DNA of 64,000 nucleotides from Laguncularia racemosa (GCA_037954665.1 JBBMOL010000065.1:1302001-1366000), one strand, 5' to 3'; shown: positions 24,790 to 37,734, numbered from the stretch's first letter. A program made the numbers and translations. Notes: generated by a model not told the origin, from the letters alone.

Positions 24790-25940
24790 ACTCAAATAGT
24801 ATACGAACCATTCCCTTCATTTTTCATCTTTTGTCCTAGTATACACCTTATCGACTCGAGAAGTATCGTGAGGTATAAGAATAAAGGTCTTCTCGGTTTT
24901 TGAACTACTAGAACCAAAGGGTTCATAAGATATTCCTTAATCTTCTTAAATGCTTCCTCACATTCCTCATCCCATTCCACTGTAGCATTCTTTTTTAGTA
25001 GCCAAAATAATGGGCTGCATTTATCCGTGAGTTTGTGATATGAACCAAGCTATGTAATTTAACTTTCCTAGTATGGGTTTTACTTTATCAGGGTCAATTT
25101 TAATGCCTTCTCGACTTACAATAAACCCCAACAGCTTACCAGATGTGACCCTAAAAGTGCATTTCTCTAGATTTAACTTCAACTGAAACTTTCTCAATCG
25201 TTCGAATAGTTTCCTTAAGACAACCTCATGGCTTTCTCCTTCTTTGGATTTAGCTATCATGTCGTCAACATATACCTTGACTTCTCGATGCATCATATCA
25301 TGAAGTATTTCACCATTGCTCTTTGATATGTCGCTCTAGCATTCTTTAAACCAAAAGGCATAACTTTATAACAAAAGATACCCCAAGTCATGATAAAGGT
25401 CGTCTTGGTTTTATCCTCTTCTGTCATGTTTATCTAATTATATCTTGAGAAGCTACCTATAAATGAGAAGAAATGACTTCCTGCGATATTGTCTACCAAG
25501 ACATCTATGTGAGGTAGAGGGAAGTTCTTTTTAGGTGTAGCTTGGTTCAAATCTCAAAATTCCATGCATACCCGTACTTTTCTGTTTTTCTTTAAAACAC
25601 AAACTATGTTTGCTACCCATTCTGAATAGTCTGATGCTTCGATAAACCTAACTTCTAGTAGCTTCTTGACCTCCTCTTTGATCTTTAGTAAGATGTTAGG
25701 CCTAAATCTTCTTAACTTTTGTTTTTTAGGTTTGACATTTTCTCTTGTAGTCAGTCAGCTTGTGAACCACTATTGATTAGTCAAGTCTTAACATGTCTCC
25801 ATATGACTAGGCAAACAAATTCGCATATTCAGTTAGCAACTTGGTTATCTCGTGTTTTTGCTCATCACTCAAATTACCTTCTCTCTTCTTTGGTTCCTAG
25901 ATTAACTATCTCCATTGGCTTATCAATCAAAACTCTACTT
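24790..25940 (-). pseudogene. E2 reverse transcriptase, broken
   Basis: Starts with the 'LSDEQKHEITKLLTEYANLF' segment typical of Tat RTs (about 25,880-25,815). Then come frameshifted palm blocks, the catalytic 'VKVYVDDMIAKSK' at about 25,275-25,237, 'KLNLEKCTF', 'GKLLGFIVSREGI' and 'WDEECEEAFKKIKEYL' (about 24,976-24,930). Both catalytic aspartates of YVDD are intact, but in-frame stops before and after are numerous. Confidence 0.88.
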
Positions 25941-26546
25941 TGTTCATATTGTTGCCAACCCGCTTGTACTATTTCGTGGTCAGTAATATCGTTTTTGATA
26001 GCTGACTCAGCAGTGTTGGAAGCAATATCAATATTTTCATTATTTATATGCCCGAGATATCCCTAGCATTCATCAAGAATATGAAATCTATGTAGAAAAT
26101 GAAGTGAAAGTATATAAGTAAAGGAAAAAGGCATAATTGAAATAACTTGTAATTTTATTGCTTGACATTGTCGAAGAGTCATATTGAATAATGATGGATG
26201 TAAACATGAAAAATCTTAATTATGATTGCTCCCTATTCTAAAGTAGACCTAGTGCTATTAAGGGGATAGGAAAACCAATTATTAAGAGCTGGAGATGGGC
26301 TAAAGACACGAGGAGCCAAAGTCTCTATTGATGAGTCATTATTGTTGAAGTTGGCATAGATTGTTCCCGGATCTTGAGTGCTAACCAGTCGAGAAAAAAT
26401 CTCTCAAAGGGGTAGAAAATCCATATGGGTATCATATAATCTCTCTCTTCTTCTGCCCTTAATGCACCTTGCTTGAATCTCTTCTCTCAGAGTAGGGATA
26501 TACGCTAACCCGAATGTCCCTTGCTATCCTTTCTTGAATCGAGGCC

Positions 26547-27278
26547 TCACTTCACTCGTCTCTTCTTTAACAACCATGCATACTTCATTAAATATTTGGA
26601 GTCCAAAGTTTTCAAGGCCATCTTCCCTAATTTAAGGTATAGTCGTTTCCTATAGATGGCGTAGTCTTGCCTGCCTAGCACGGCGACTATTTGACCGTTT
26701 GATATGAATTTAACCTTTTGGTGAAGGCTCAAAGGTATAGCTCTTGCTATGTGTATCCAAGGTCTCCCTAGCAGTAGATTAAAGGATCTTAGGATGTCGA
26801 GGACTTGGAATGAGACATTGAAATTTTGCAGGCCTATCTCTACCATCAGGTTAATCTCTCCCATGATTTCCCTCTTAAAACCATCAAAAGCCTCGACTAC
26901 TATGGAGCTTAGCTTAAAGTTGCTCATATCAACTCCTAGCAAGTCGAGGGTAGCTAGAGGGCATACATTAAGAGAAGACCCATTGTCTATGAGGACCCGG
27001 GATACTATTGTATTGTTGCATTTTACCACTATAAAAAGTGGCTTGGTGTGCTAATGGCCATCTTCTCCTAACTCCTCGGGCAAGAAGGATATTTGATCCA
27101 TGGTAAAGATCAAGTCTATAACGTGGCTCAATTTTTCTACTACAATTCCCTCTGGCACCTTAACTTGTCTAACCACTTTGAAGAGTGCCTCTCGATGGGG
27201 GTTCAAATGACATAAAAAGGCCCATGAGTGATATTTAGGCCGAGACTTTAGTGAGTTGTTCCATGATCTTATACTCAC
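26547..27278 (-). pseudogene. E2 aspartic protease region, broken
   Basis: The upper open frame (27,278-27,051) has 'REALFKVVRQVKVPEGI', the conserved segment before the protease in Tat elements. The next frame (27,029-26,547) has 'SRVLIDNGSSLNVCPLATLD', where the retropepsin D-[TS]-G reads D-N-G as is usual in this clade, then 'LLGRPWIH'. One stop or frameshift near 27,040 separates them. Confidence 0.85.
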
Positions 27279-29392
27279 TTGATTTAATCATCTTTGTGAA
27301 CGTGGGAAGTCCCTCTTCCTTTTCCTTTTCTACCTCAAGAATGGGCTCCTCAATGGAGACCCCGTTTTTAGGACCATAAATTCTTCCTAAGCGAGTGATC
27401 CCTCTTATAATTGAAGCTTTCTCCCAATTGACAGCTTGACAGTCAAGTAGTGCTGCCTTATATTTCTCTAAGGAGATTAAGACATGGAACACATACTTCT
27501 TCTTTGGGCCATTTAACTCTATTTCTAGTTCCTCATAACATTGTATAACTACTGGTTTCAAGCTAGATCCGATCATATTTATGGACTCATCTTTCCAATC
27601 TAGTCGATTGTATTCCTCTTCAAATTCAGGCCCCCAACCAGTAAACGACCCATAAATTGTTAACGTAAATGAGTAATCCACTAGATATTTGAACTTTCTG
27701 AATGACTCACCCAAAGTGACAACTATTGGATCTCTAGCCAACCAACTCTTTCTTAACTCACCTCGTGTGTGACTCTTGTGTGGCTTGGGAGCTCTCTTCT
27801 TGGTCTTTACTTCTTTAGGTGGCTGGTAGTAGCAGGCTCAACCAGAGTTTTGTCTTTTGGGTTCATGCACAGTAAATGGCCTGCTTGTTGCACTATTTGT
27901 TTTGCTGGGGCAAAGAGTTCTTTTAGTCTAGGTTTTGGCCCTTCGGCTGTGATCATGTTGATTGTAGGATTGTGATTGGATAGTGGATTCTTACTGACAT
28001 TCAGGGTTGGTGCATTGATGAAATCTAACTATACTATTATTACATCAATTAAATCCTGGATTTTGTTCTAAAGTCTCTAACACTTGTCAGTGGAGTATCC
28101 TTCTTGCCTCATATAATACTCACATTTGAGGCTGGAGTCAAAATTCCTTGGCCTGTATTGGTTGTTGGGGATCCCAAAGCTAATCAGATTATCTGCTCAT
28201 AACCGAGCAAAAACCTGGCTAAGCGGGATAAGGATTGGAGTGAACTATCTTGGAGCTCTAGTAACTTGGGTCTGATTCACCGATGATTGTTGGATTGGGG
28301 TGTTCGTTGTCTAAAAAGTCATGTGAGACCCCAATTTGCTATTCCTACTTAAGTTAACCATACTAACTGTGGCTTCTTTACCTTTATTATTCTTTACGAG
28401 TCTTGGGGATGATGCGATTCTGGGAGAGTCGATATTTTGGAGTTTTCCGAATGTAATGGCATTCTCTATCCTGCATCCTACTGCCACTACTTCTATGAAA
28501 CTGGATGAGGTCTGTCCCACCAAATGTGAGAAATAAGGTTTCTCCAATGTATTGGTGAAGATGAAAGTTAACTCCTTCTCTAAGATTGGAGTGGAAACCT
28601 TAGTGGCTTGAGCCCTCCAACGCTGAGCATATTCTTTGAAGGATTCATTGTGCTTCTTTCAAAGGCTCCCTAAATCCAGCACCGATGGGGCAACTTCAAT
28701 GTTGAATTTGTATTTCTCACAAAACACACAGGCCAATTTATCCCATATGTTGACTTGGTTGAGATCTAACTGTGCATACCATATTAGAGTAAGGCTTGTG
28801 TGGTTGTCCTGAAAGGTTTGGACCATGAGCTAGTCATATTGTGCGTATATACTCATTTTCCACACATAAAGTCTTATGTGCATCTTAGGACAACCGATGC
28901 CATTATATTTCTCAAATTCTAGTATCTTAAATGTTTTTGGATATGCATCTACCCCATATACCAATTGGTCCATGATGCCAATTTGATCAAAACTGTCAGG
29001 ACCCTCCAAAGTCTTTATCTTGTCAACCAGTTACTGGAAGAGTTTCCTCTCTATTTCTTTCTACCTATCTTCCATTCCCCTCTTTATGTCATTCGAAGTT
29101 GGCCCTATATTGATCGTCTTTTTTGTTCATACTCAAATGCAAGGTTGAGTCGAGAGTTAATTTCCTCGTATTCCGGTGGCTAGATTTCCACCGCCTTTCT
29201 CTTTTAAGCCCTTGAATGTTCCTCTTGAGCAAGTTGGTTGGCGCAAAGGAGACCAATGCTCTCTGTTAAGAAATGGACCTACGTGATCAATTGTTGGGCT
29301 GTTTGTTCCAATGATATGATCCTTGGATCAGGGGAAGTGTCAGTGCTATTGCTATTGCCGTTGTTGACATGATTGTTGCCACTACTAGCCAT
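27279..29392 (-). pseudogene. E2 gag, broken
   Basis: A start-like ATG at 29,392 opens 'MASSGNNHVNNGNSNS'. The capsid C-terminal block 'YFSHLVGQTSSSF.EVVAVG' lies at about 28,540-28,490. A zinc-knuckle-like segment at about 28,125-28,080 reads C-x14-C, with the two expected His changed to Tyr. The open frame at 27,741-27,235 (168 aa, acidic) is a gag-protease linker I do not recognise; its end overlaps the protease frame. Stops and frameshifts interrupt the rest. Confidence 0.8.
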
Positions 29393-29712
29393 TTTAGTCC
29401 TAGAGCGGGTGTTGATTAGACTTCTTAGAGGGTTTAGTTATTTAGGAGTTATCTTTGATACCTAGCAAGTTAGACTCAATTTCTATTAGCAAGCATTTAT
29501 TTATTATTTTTTTTATTTATATATAAAAAAAACGAATGGGTATGATGCATGTATCGCACACAGATGCAAAAGAACCAGCACTTAATTAATGATGTAATAA
29601 AATTGGAATTTTATTAATATTGCAAGCTTTAGAGTTCAATGCGTTATTGAAAACATAAGAAAGAAATACTATAATCTAATTTCTCTTAACTTCTAAGCTT
29701 CCTCTCCTTTGG

Positions 29713-31228
29713 TTAGGTGGGTGTTGAGTCTTTCTTTTTCTTCCTAGCGTCTATGACAACTTCCAGTGTTTTAACCCTTTCCTAGGTTTTCCTCAGCTAG
29801 GCTTCAAGTGCTTTGTTCCTTTGATTAGATTCCTTGAATCCATTCTTCCACACGTCTTTCTTGCTTTCTGTGGTTTCAAAATGGACTTTTATCAAAGCCC
29901 TCACCTATTCCATGTAAGTTTTCATTTCAAAGCTTGGGTCCCCTAATGTAGGCTGAGTGATATTAGGAGCATGGTACATCCTTTCTCCCATCTTGCATAA
30001 TTGGTTGATGACAAAATCCCTTGTAGCTCAATGCTTTCCTACTTCAACATTCAATTCCCTGAGGTCTATATTAAGGCTCTCAATTCGAGCTTCCCATAAG
30101 GCCCTTACCTCTGCTAACTTGGTGATCTTATCAGCTACTAACATGTATGGGTCCCAAAATTCAACTGTGACCCTTTCTAATGATGACCTGTAAACTATGT
30201 CTTGGATGGTACCAAACTGATGGACCACTGAATTTGGATGATAGCCCGTGCACCAATTAAGCCCAATCAATGGAACGGCTTGAAAGTTTATGCACATTAG
30301 AATAATCTTACTACAGCAACTCCATCTAATAGTCCACAGAATATCTTTAGCACTAAAACCCTTGAGCACTTCAACCCAACTATGGCTAGGAAGGTCGTCT
30401 AGCAGCTTCATCTTTTCTGCACATGAATCTATGAGGTCCACTTGTTAGGCTAATGATTTTCTAACCATGTTTAACCCAAAACATTTGAGGTGGCTTACAA
30501 ACTAGATCATAATAAGATTAATATTTGAGCGGAAGATTCCATGAGCCTTTTTCTTTACAAAATTTAAATTTCGAATCTGCTCAACTAAAAGGGTTGGGAT
30601 GTAAGACTTCCCTTCCAAGAATTGAAATACCAATTCTGCAACTCTATAATGAATGTGAAAGACCCCAATAGGAAAAAGGATAGTTGCAAATGCTGTTAAA
30701 ATAAAAGCATAAACCTGTCTTTATCTGTAATTTTTAGGGTCTCCACATAAGATATCCTTCTTACTTCCATCATCACATCGTGCTACAAACCAAGTTTCTA
30801 ATTCATCCATTTGAAGATAGTACCCATTGCTATTTTCCAATGCTCGGTTGATTACTGCTCTATGAATCCCTAGAAGTTTGTTGAATATGATGGCTGACCC
30901 AATCTCTAAATCTGGCACATATACCCCCATTGGAAAGTGGAGGGGCCTAGAGAAGTTGAGTATACTCTTCCATGGTTAGGGTAATCTCATGTGGCTCAAT
31001 AAAGAAAGCCATGGGCTCAGGTTCCCAAAAGTGTAATACAGCCCGAATCAAAAGTAGGTTGACATCTATTCTCATCAGTGAAAGGATGGGCCCTATTTTG
31101 TCTTGGATGAAGGTCTGCTCTTCAAGACTATATAGAGTGAGCTAATGGTCTAGTATTAGCTTGGGATCTAGAAGCTTGCAAACACGAATCTCTTTGCAAA
31201 GAAGACGGTCAATTACAGCGCTAGCCAT
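29713..31228 (-). pseudogene. E2 ORF1, DUF7745/plant-mobile-domain-like, broken
   Basis: Begins 'MASAVIDRLLCKEIRV' at 31,228. It shows 'EITLTMEEYTQLL', 'VPDLEIGSAIIFNKLLGIHR' (30,930-30,721) and 'HSWVEVLKGFSAKDILW' (30,441-30,028), and ends in a heptad-like helix and a Lys-rich tail at 29,713. Similar throughout to E3 ORF1. Such an extra ORF between the PBS and gag is a hallmark of Ogre-type elements (family knowledge). Its function is not known. Stops include one at about residue 29. Confidence 0.75.
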
Positions 31229-31791
31229 CTAGTAGAGTTACAAAATGAAAATTTCTAATTACAAAGAAATATTTTACCAAAAAAAAAATACATAATTATC
31301 ATGCTAATAATTCTTTTATAAGGAATGTTTACAAAAAGGAAATTGCATCTAAACTCCAAAGTGCAAAAGAAAAAAAAATACAAGATACTACATCGTTAAT
31401 TATTTGCTAGTTCATGATCTCATGTATGCAAAGAGGTAGGTTCTAAAGGATTTCAAGCACTATGGCCTTCGACATTTTCAAAGAAATAGATCTCGAGCCA
31501 TATTGAAGCATTAGGTGGGGTAGCCTAATCGGGCCCAAGCGGTAATTACTTCACTTCGCCCGGAACTTACACAATGGCTCCCCGTCCTAGGGTTCTAAAA
31601 GGCCTGAGTCTAACCATATCTAATCATACAATCATATGCATTAAAACTCAATAAAGACTAAATTTATTAAATCCCTAGATCACGAGAAAATATAAACATT
31701 AGCACAAATAATATTTTACAAAAAGAATGCTAACTAAAGATATCTAAAATAAATTAAAATTGCATAAGGCTTAGGTAGCTAGCCCACTAAA

Positions 31792-31811
31792 AACCCCAAA
31801 TGGAGTCATCA
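31792..31811 (-). other. Primer-binding site of E2
   Basis: On the - strand TGATGACTCCATTTGGGG begins three bases after the 5' LTR. It is the E1/E3 site with two or three changes. Confidence 0.82.
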
Positions 31812-31814
31812 TCT

Positions 31815-33008
31815 TGTTGAGTCTAATTTAAAATTTTTTATTATTTTCCTAATTCGATTCATATTAGAACCTATGCCCATCTAATATAAATCCTCGACTT
31901 GAACTAGAAAAAAAAATTGATTTTCATCATTTATTTGGAGTCGCCACCCAACTGGAGTTGGAAAAAAATTGTTAAGTTAGAATTAATTGAGCGGATTAAT
32001 TCTAACTTTAACACTAGTCAACGAAACCATTTAAAAAAAAAAAAAAACAGGAAAACCAAATATTCTTAACTCGGGGGGGCTATCTTATTAAAACCTTAAA
32101 GTTACTACCTTAACATTTTGAAATTTGTATTTTATGATATCCTTTTTAGCACAAAAGAAAATAATAATATAAAATGAAATAATGCTTATACTAATAATTG
32201 TTTTAAATTTTTTTTTTAGAGTTGCCCCACAACGGTGCCTATGTACTCACTATTCGGGATCAAATAGGTCGTAGTTTGTTTACATAAAACTTTAGTGGAT
32301 TATTTAATCTTAATTATGAAAATGAGTCAAGTTTACGTTTATTGCCATTTAAATTTATTTAAAGAAATTTCTAAGCCTAAGCCTTATTTCTTAATTTTGA
32401 AAAAAAAAAAAAGAAACTAAAACCTCTAATTTTGAAAAACGCCAATTATTTTTTTTTATTTCATCAAAATCCTTTTTCTATGTGATAAAACATTTTATAT
32501 ATATATATTTTCAAAAAAAAAACCTATCCTAAACAATAAAATATTTTTAAAATTTTTTAATTTTCAATTTTTTACATTTTTATACCTATAAACTAATTAC
32601 TAATTAGGAACCTAATCATCCTTAGGCAATGGTTACACCACAACACCTAAAGCCTACACAATAGTTTCCTCCTAATTATTTATTTTGACTAATTTAATTA
32701 AAAAAAATTTACTTTATTTCCATGTATTCCTACTATATTTTATTATTATATTCTCCTAATAATTAATCATATCCTTATATATTCATTAAACTAAACTAAA
32801 TTAATTAACTTAAAACCTCCTAAATTATTAATTCCATTAAGTTATTAATTTTCCTAATACGTTCTAAGTTAACTAACTTAAATAAATTAAGTTAAATCCA
32901 TTAAACTAATTATATTTAGATTATTAAGCTTACCCTAAAATTTGCTTTAATTTCTACTAACCATAAAAACAAGTTAATTAAATAAAATTAAGTAAATTAA
33001 TACTAGAA

Positions 33009-33047
<39 letters not shown>

Positions 33048-33799
33048 CTTACCTGGACATAGGTCAGATGCGGTTGCAGGTCTGGATAGGTCAAAGCAGG
33101 TCTGGGCATGGTTCGTGTTAGGGTTTGGGCACAGCAAGCATAGTAGTGGTAGCTTCGTCGTTCAAGGCACTCCAATCGTAAAATTCCATTCGATAAGCTC
33201 GAATCGAGCCCACGGTTGAGACCCATCACTATCCTTTTTGAGATTTGAATTGATCCGTGTAAATTTTTCTTTTTTTTTGTGATTTATCTTGCTTTTTCAT
33301 GTTATGAATCAATAATGATCAAGAAAATTCATTTGATTGGATTCAATTCATATTTATTAGACCTTCATTTTTTCTTTTATTTTCTTCCCTTGTTTCAGGC
33401 ATCGATGTTACTGTTTAGAGGAAGAAAAAGAACATGTTCCTCGAACATGCTTGCTCCAACCAATCACATGCCACAATGTGGCAACTCAAAGGAAAAAAAG
33501 AAAAACGGCACAGAGTACCTCCCCGCAGATTCAAACTTGAGACCAATAATCCAACACGCGCACACGGACAATAAATGAACCAACTAAGCTGGCTCATTTC
33601 TCAATTTATTATTACAATTAAATTTCATTTTAAGTGATTAGCCTAATTGATTTTTTTTGTTATTTTATTATTTTTTTAGTTAATTTATTATATTTTTTAT
33701 TTTGTAAACCTAGCTTTGGTTTTTTTTAATTATTTATTTATCTTCTTTATTTTTTTATTTTTTATTTTTCTAAACATGAGTAAAAATGGGGTGTTTACA
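31815..33799 (-). repeat. E2 5' LTR, internally deleted
   Basis: 1,985 bp, TGTTGAGTC...GGTGTTTACA. It aligns with the 3' LTR apart from a ~385-bp deletion with its junction at about 33,179, where 'ggcactccaatcgta' runs straight into 'aaattccattcgataagctc'. A (TAA)n run lies at 33,008-33,046. The frames at 33,279-33,578 and 32,978-33,229 are LTR shadows. Confidence 0.92.
33515..33598 (-). promoter_or_regulatory. tRNA-like A/B-box module in E2 5' LTR
   Basis: CAGCTTAGTTGG on the - strand fits the A-box at 11 of 12. The B-box-like AGTTTGAATC has two changes. Confidence 0.5.
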
Positions 33800-33804
33800 A
33801 ACGT
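33800..33804. repeat. Target site duplication of E2, right copy (AACGT)
   Basis: AACGT directly after the E2 terminus, identical to 19,068-19,072. The E1 LTR then continues 'caatcaaaattttatttc', as at 11,590 in its intact partner. Confidence 0.95.
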
Positions 33805-34731
33805 CAATCAAAATTTTATTTCATAAAAATCATTTTTCTAAGTGAGAAAACATTTTTTTATATTTTTCATAATAAAACCATATCCAAGATAATAAATCAT
33901 TTTTAGTTATTTTTTATTTTTTTTTAATTTTTATGCCTTTATATTTGCAGACTAAGTATTACTAATTATTAAAAAAAAATTGGAAGCTAATCGTCATTAG
34001 GTGACAATTACACTACAACACTTGAGGCCTACATAATGGTTTCCCTAATTATTTGATTTATTAATTTTTGTAAATTAAATTAATTAGGATAAAGTTACTA
34101 ACCTAATTATATTCATATTATCATCATTATTATTATTTATTATTTGTTTACTTATTTATTTAGACTTATTTTTTATTTTTTATCAATTAGGTTTTAACAA
34201 AATTAAATAAACTAATTCACCTAAACTAAATTAACAGTAATAATAATAATAACACTTACTTGGATACAGGTCGGTGCGAGTTTGGTGCATGGGTCGGTGC
34301 GGGTTAGATCTGGATCGAACTTCAGTCACAAGCATGGCAGCTGAAGACCCTTGTCAGCGATGCTCCGATGGTTGTTAAAGCGCGGGCAAGCATCGGCCTG
34401 GGCTTTGCTGGAATGAGAAACTCGATTGTGGTAGCAATTTGTACCTAAGTCGCCTAGAGTGTGGCAGTTAGAAAATGTTAATTGTGGCCGGAGATGGGTC
34501 TCGAAGATTTTTCTCTTTCAGTCGAATTCATGCAAAAAATGCCTTTTTTCTAAAACTAAGAACCCTCAAGAACTTATCAATACTTGATTCATGGTTCAAT
34601 TTTATATATAGAGTTCCTATTCCTATAGAGAAAGTGGAGGGTGGTTATGGAGTTTCTAGAGAGAGAAAGTGGATGCTTGAAGCATATTGTGACAATTTGA
34701 ACGTTTTCGATAGATCACCAGAAATTGCGAT
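33805..34731 (-). repeat. E1 5' LTR, middle fragment
   Basis: Aligns with about 11,590-12,477 of the E1 3' LTR. The last five bases, GCGAT (34,727-34,731), are the left copy of the E3 target duplication. The 110-aa frame at 34,475-34,807 is LTR plus E3 sequence. Confidence 0.93.
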
Positions 34732-35879
34732 TATTGAGTCTAATTTTAAAATTTTACATTATCTTACTAATCAAATTCACATTAGATCCTATGCTCATCC
34801 AATATAAATCCTTGACTTGAACTACAAATTTTATTATTTATTTGGAGTCGCCACCGAATTGGAGTTGGGAAAAATTATTGAATTAGAATTAATTGATCGG
34901 ATTAATTCTAATTTGAGCAACTAATCAACGCAATCTCCCTTTTTTTTAGAAAAGAAAAGAAAGAGAAAGAAAAACCAGAGATTCTCGACTCGAGGGCTAT
35001 CATATTAAAACCCTAAAGTTACCACAATATCCTTCTGAAATTTGAGTTATGTTATGATATCTTTTTTTTTTTTCATAAAAAGGAAGCTATTAAAAAAAAT
35101 GATACAACAATTACACTAATAATGATTTGGAAAATGATTTTTTTTTATTTTTTAGAGTTGCCCCATAAGGGTGCCTACGTACCCGCTATTTGGGATCAAA
35201 CAGGTTGTAGTTCGCTTTTTATAAAAAATTTAGTAGATTTTTTTATTTTAACTATGAAAACACTTTAGGTTTACGTTTATTATCATTTTAAAATTTTTTC
35301 AAAAAAATTCTAAGTCTAAGCTTTATTATTTATTTTTTTATTTAAAAAAAACTAAAACCTCTAATTTAAAAAAAATCAATTATATTTTTTTTTTGAAAAG
35401 AAGTTTTTCTAAGTGAAAAAAATATTTATCATTTTTTTATTAATTTAAATTTTTTATTTTTATTAATTATCTATATATTTATTTTTTTAGAGAACTCTAA
35501 ACCTAATTCTAAAAAAAATATTTTTTATAATAGTAAATGAATAAATAAATAAATAAAATAATAAAAAAAGGGATCCGGCCAACTTGGATACAGGTCACGG
35601 TTCGAGGGTCGAGTCAGTTCGAACCTAGTCGAATTAGGTCAGATTGCGGCGTTTGGAGCTCCTTTGACAACGGGTTTTCAGTAGCTACTAAAGGCGGTTA
35701 AGGGCTACTTCTGGGCTTTCCAAAGGTGGTGATAGTTTTCTTCAAGAACCTCTCCAAGTAGTGGTTCGGAGGGCAATCGTCAGTTGCGATTTGGGGAACT
35801 CTAGCAAAGGCTTCGAACTCTCGTGTTTTCTCTCTCTTTCTTTCTTCTAATCTGTGCCCTCACTTCTTCTCATCGAGTC

Positions 35880-35889
35880 CTATTTATAG
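35880..35889 (-). promoter_or_regulatory. TATA box of E3 3' LTR
   Basis: CTATAAATAG on the - strand within a GAGTCCTATTTATAG context shared with E2. Confidence 0.6.
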
Positions 35890-36227
35890 GCTCTAAAACT
35901 GAGCTTGATAAGCTTAGATTTCACTCCGATAAGCATAGATCAGATTTGTGGTTTAATCTATTTTTTATCTACCTTTGATTTGTGTAAATATTTTATTTTT
36001 GTTAAGATTCGTGTTAATTATATGATGTTTATCTCATTTTAGTCAAAGATTTATTGGATTTGCACAAAAAAATCGAATCAAAACAGTCAAATTTCCTCTC
36101 CCCGCTACTGGTGCCGATCTCAAATGAAGGTTGAAGACGAGTACGCACCTAACGCGTGCAATTCCTTCGTCCAATCGCATGCTGCCACGTATCCTTTGGA
36201 AGGGAAAAACAAAAACAAAATGCGCGA

Positions 36228-36312
36228 AGTGCCTCCCCCGCATTTCGAACCCGTGATCAGACCCCTTCCCCACACTTCTAAAGCTAGCGATCGGACCAAC
36301 TGGGCGAGCCCA
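36228..36312 (-). promoter_or_regulatory. tRNA-like A/B-box module in E3 3' LTR
   Basis: CTCGCCCAGTTGGTCC on the - strand resembles a tRNA D-arm/A-box. About 45 nt later GGGTTCGAAATGC resembles a T-arm/B-box. Confidence 0.55.
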
Positions 36313-36589
36313 CTTTCTTTCTTTTTTGTTAAATGCAATTTGTATATATGCGTTGCAATTTTTATTATTTTTATATTATTTTGAAATTCTAAAAATTTAT
36401 AAAAATTAATTAACCTCTTTTATTATTGTTTCTACCATCATTTTCCAAAATTGGTGAATTGTTACTATTTATTTTTTATTTTTTTTTTCATTATTTTTCC
36501 TTTCTTTTTGCAAAATAGAAGGAAAATTGAACAAAAAATGACAAATGAAACATTATTTGTGATTAAAGGGCAAAAATGAGGTGTTTACA

Positions 36590-36605
36590 GCTACCCCTCT
36601 TTGTA
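36590..36605 (-). other. Polypurine tract of E3
   Basis: On the - strand TACAAAGAGGGGTAGC directly abuts the 3' LTR. Confidence 0.82.
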
Positions 36606-36759
36606 ATAAAGTTTGAAAAACTTAACTACAAAGACAACAAAGACGCCATTTTTTGCTGATAGATCGAGTGGATAACGCCACAATTGGCTAGTTATCTAAA
36701 CCTGGTTTTACTAGGGAGTTATTTAATTACCTGTTTGAGTAAGGAAGATGCTCCATGAG

Positions 36760-37730
36760 CTAACGATCCCATGTTGTAAAAAAATGATCACTTTGTGATG
36801 ATTAATACTACTTTGGGAGGGGTCTTAGACAAAGAGACATCTCACTAGACTAGTAACCTAGAGGGAGAGATCATCTAGAAAAGTGTTCTTATGAGCTAAC
36901 TAATCGATGATAGGAAGTCTCTCAACCTTAAATGGAGATTGTTTAGGAATGTGTTGTTGTGAGCAAACTAACTGATAATAGGAAGCATCTCACAGGACTA
37001 GCAACTTTAAAGAAAATATTGTTTAGGAAAGAGCTCTTATGAACTAGTTAACTTATGATAGGAAGCGTCTTGCTAGACTAGCGAACTTTAAAAAAAAAAA
37101 ACTGATCATCTAGAAAAGTGCTTTTATGAGCTGACTAATTGATAATAGGAAGTATCTCACAGGACTAACAACCTTAAAGAAGAGATTTTCTAGAAAAGTG
37201 CTCTTACGAGCTGACTAATCAACGATAAAAAAACATCTCTCTTAGACTAGCAGTTGTAATAGGAGGATATTTAGGAAAATACCCCAATGTAAGCAAACTT
37301 TAAGATATTGTATCCAGGAAAGTGCCCCATTGTAGGCTAACTAACCAATAATAAGAAGTGTCCTCTTTAGACTTGCAACCTTGAAAGAGGATATTTAAGT
37401 ACGTGCCCCCATTGTGGGCTAACTACTTGACAGTGGGAAGTGTCTCTTTGGACTTACAACCCTAAGGAAGAAAGTTTAGGATAGTGCCCCATTATGGGTT
37501 GACTAATCGACAACGATGTCTGGATATATCTTAGTAACCTAGCATTTCCAAAAAAAATACTTCTTGTGAGCTGAGAAGCGTCTTACAAGACTAGCAACCT
37601 TAAAGAAGAGGTTTTCTAGAAAAGTGCTCTTATGAGCTGACTAATCGAAAATAGGAAGTGTCTCATTAGACTACCAACCATGAAGGAGAAAATTTAGGAA
37701 AGTGCCCCATTATGGGCTAACTACCTGATA
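36760..37730 (-). repeat. ~80-bp tandem array in the E3 3' untranslated region
   Basis: Roughly eleven degenerate units, several truncated, of the family seen in E1 and E2. Two sub-types are visible: 'gtgctcttatgagctgac' units and 'gtgccccattgtaggctaac' units. Confidence 0.85.
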
Positions 37731-37734
37731 ATGA

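Larger units (their letters stand above)
19073..33799 (-). mobile_element. E2: Tat/Ogre-like LTR retrotransposon with full but decayed gene set
   Basis: 14.7 kb, ends TGTCAAG...GTTTACA, with target duplications AACGT at 19,068-19,072 and 33,800-33,804. In the element's direction: 5' LTR 33,799-31,815, PBS, ORF1, gag, protease, RT, RNase H, integrase, 3' untranslated region with tandem repeats, polypurine tract, 3' LTR 21,410-19,073. The extra ORF before gag, the large size and the integrase C-terminus '...NADAVKMYYP' point to the Tat/Ogre clade. Many stops make it inactive. Confidence 0.93.
34732..36589 (-). repeat. E3 3' LTR
   Basis: 1,858 bp, TATTGAGTC...GTGTTTACA on the + strand. Contains CTATAAATAG (- strand, 35,880-35,889) and the tRNA-like module. 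The frames at 36,043-36,384 lie inside it and are not genes. Confidence 0.92.

Noticed and set aside
22681..27029. Integrated plant pararetrovirus
   Set aside because: The order protease, RT, RNase H, integrase, plus LTRs, PBS, polypurine tract and target duplication, fits a Ty3 retrotransposon. Pararetroviruses lack integrase and LTRs.
36228..36312. A functional tRNA gene in the LTR
   Set aside because: Only the two promoter-like boxes resemble a tRNA. The acceptor and anticodon stems do not pair.
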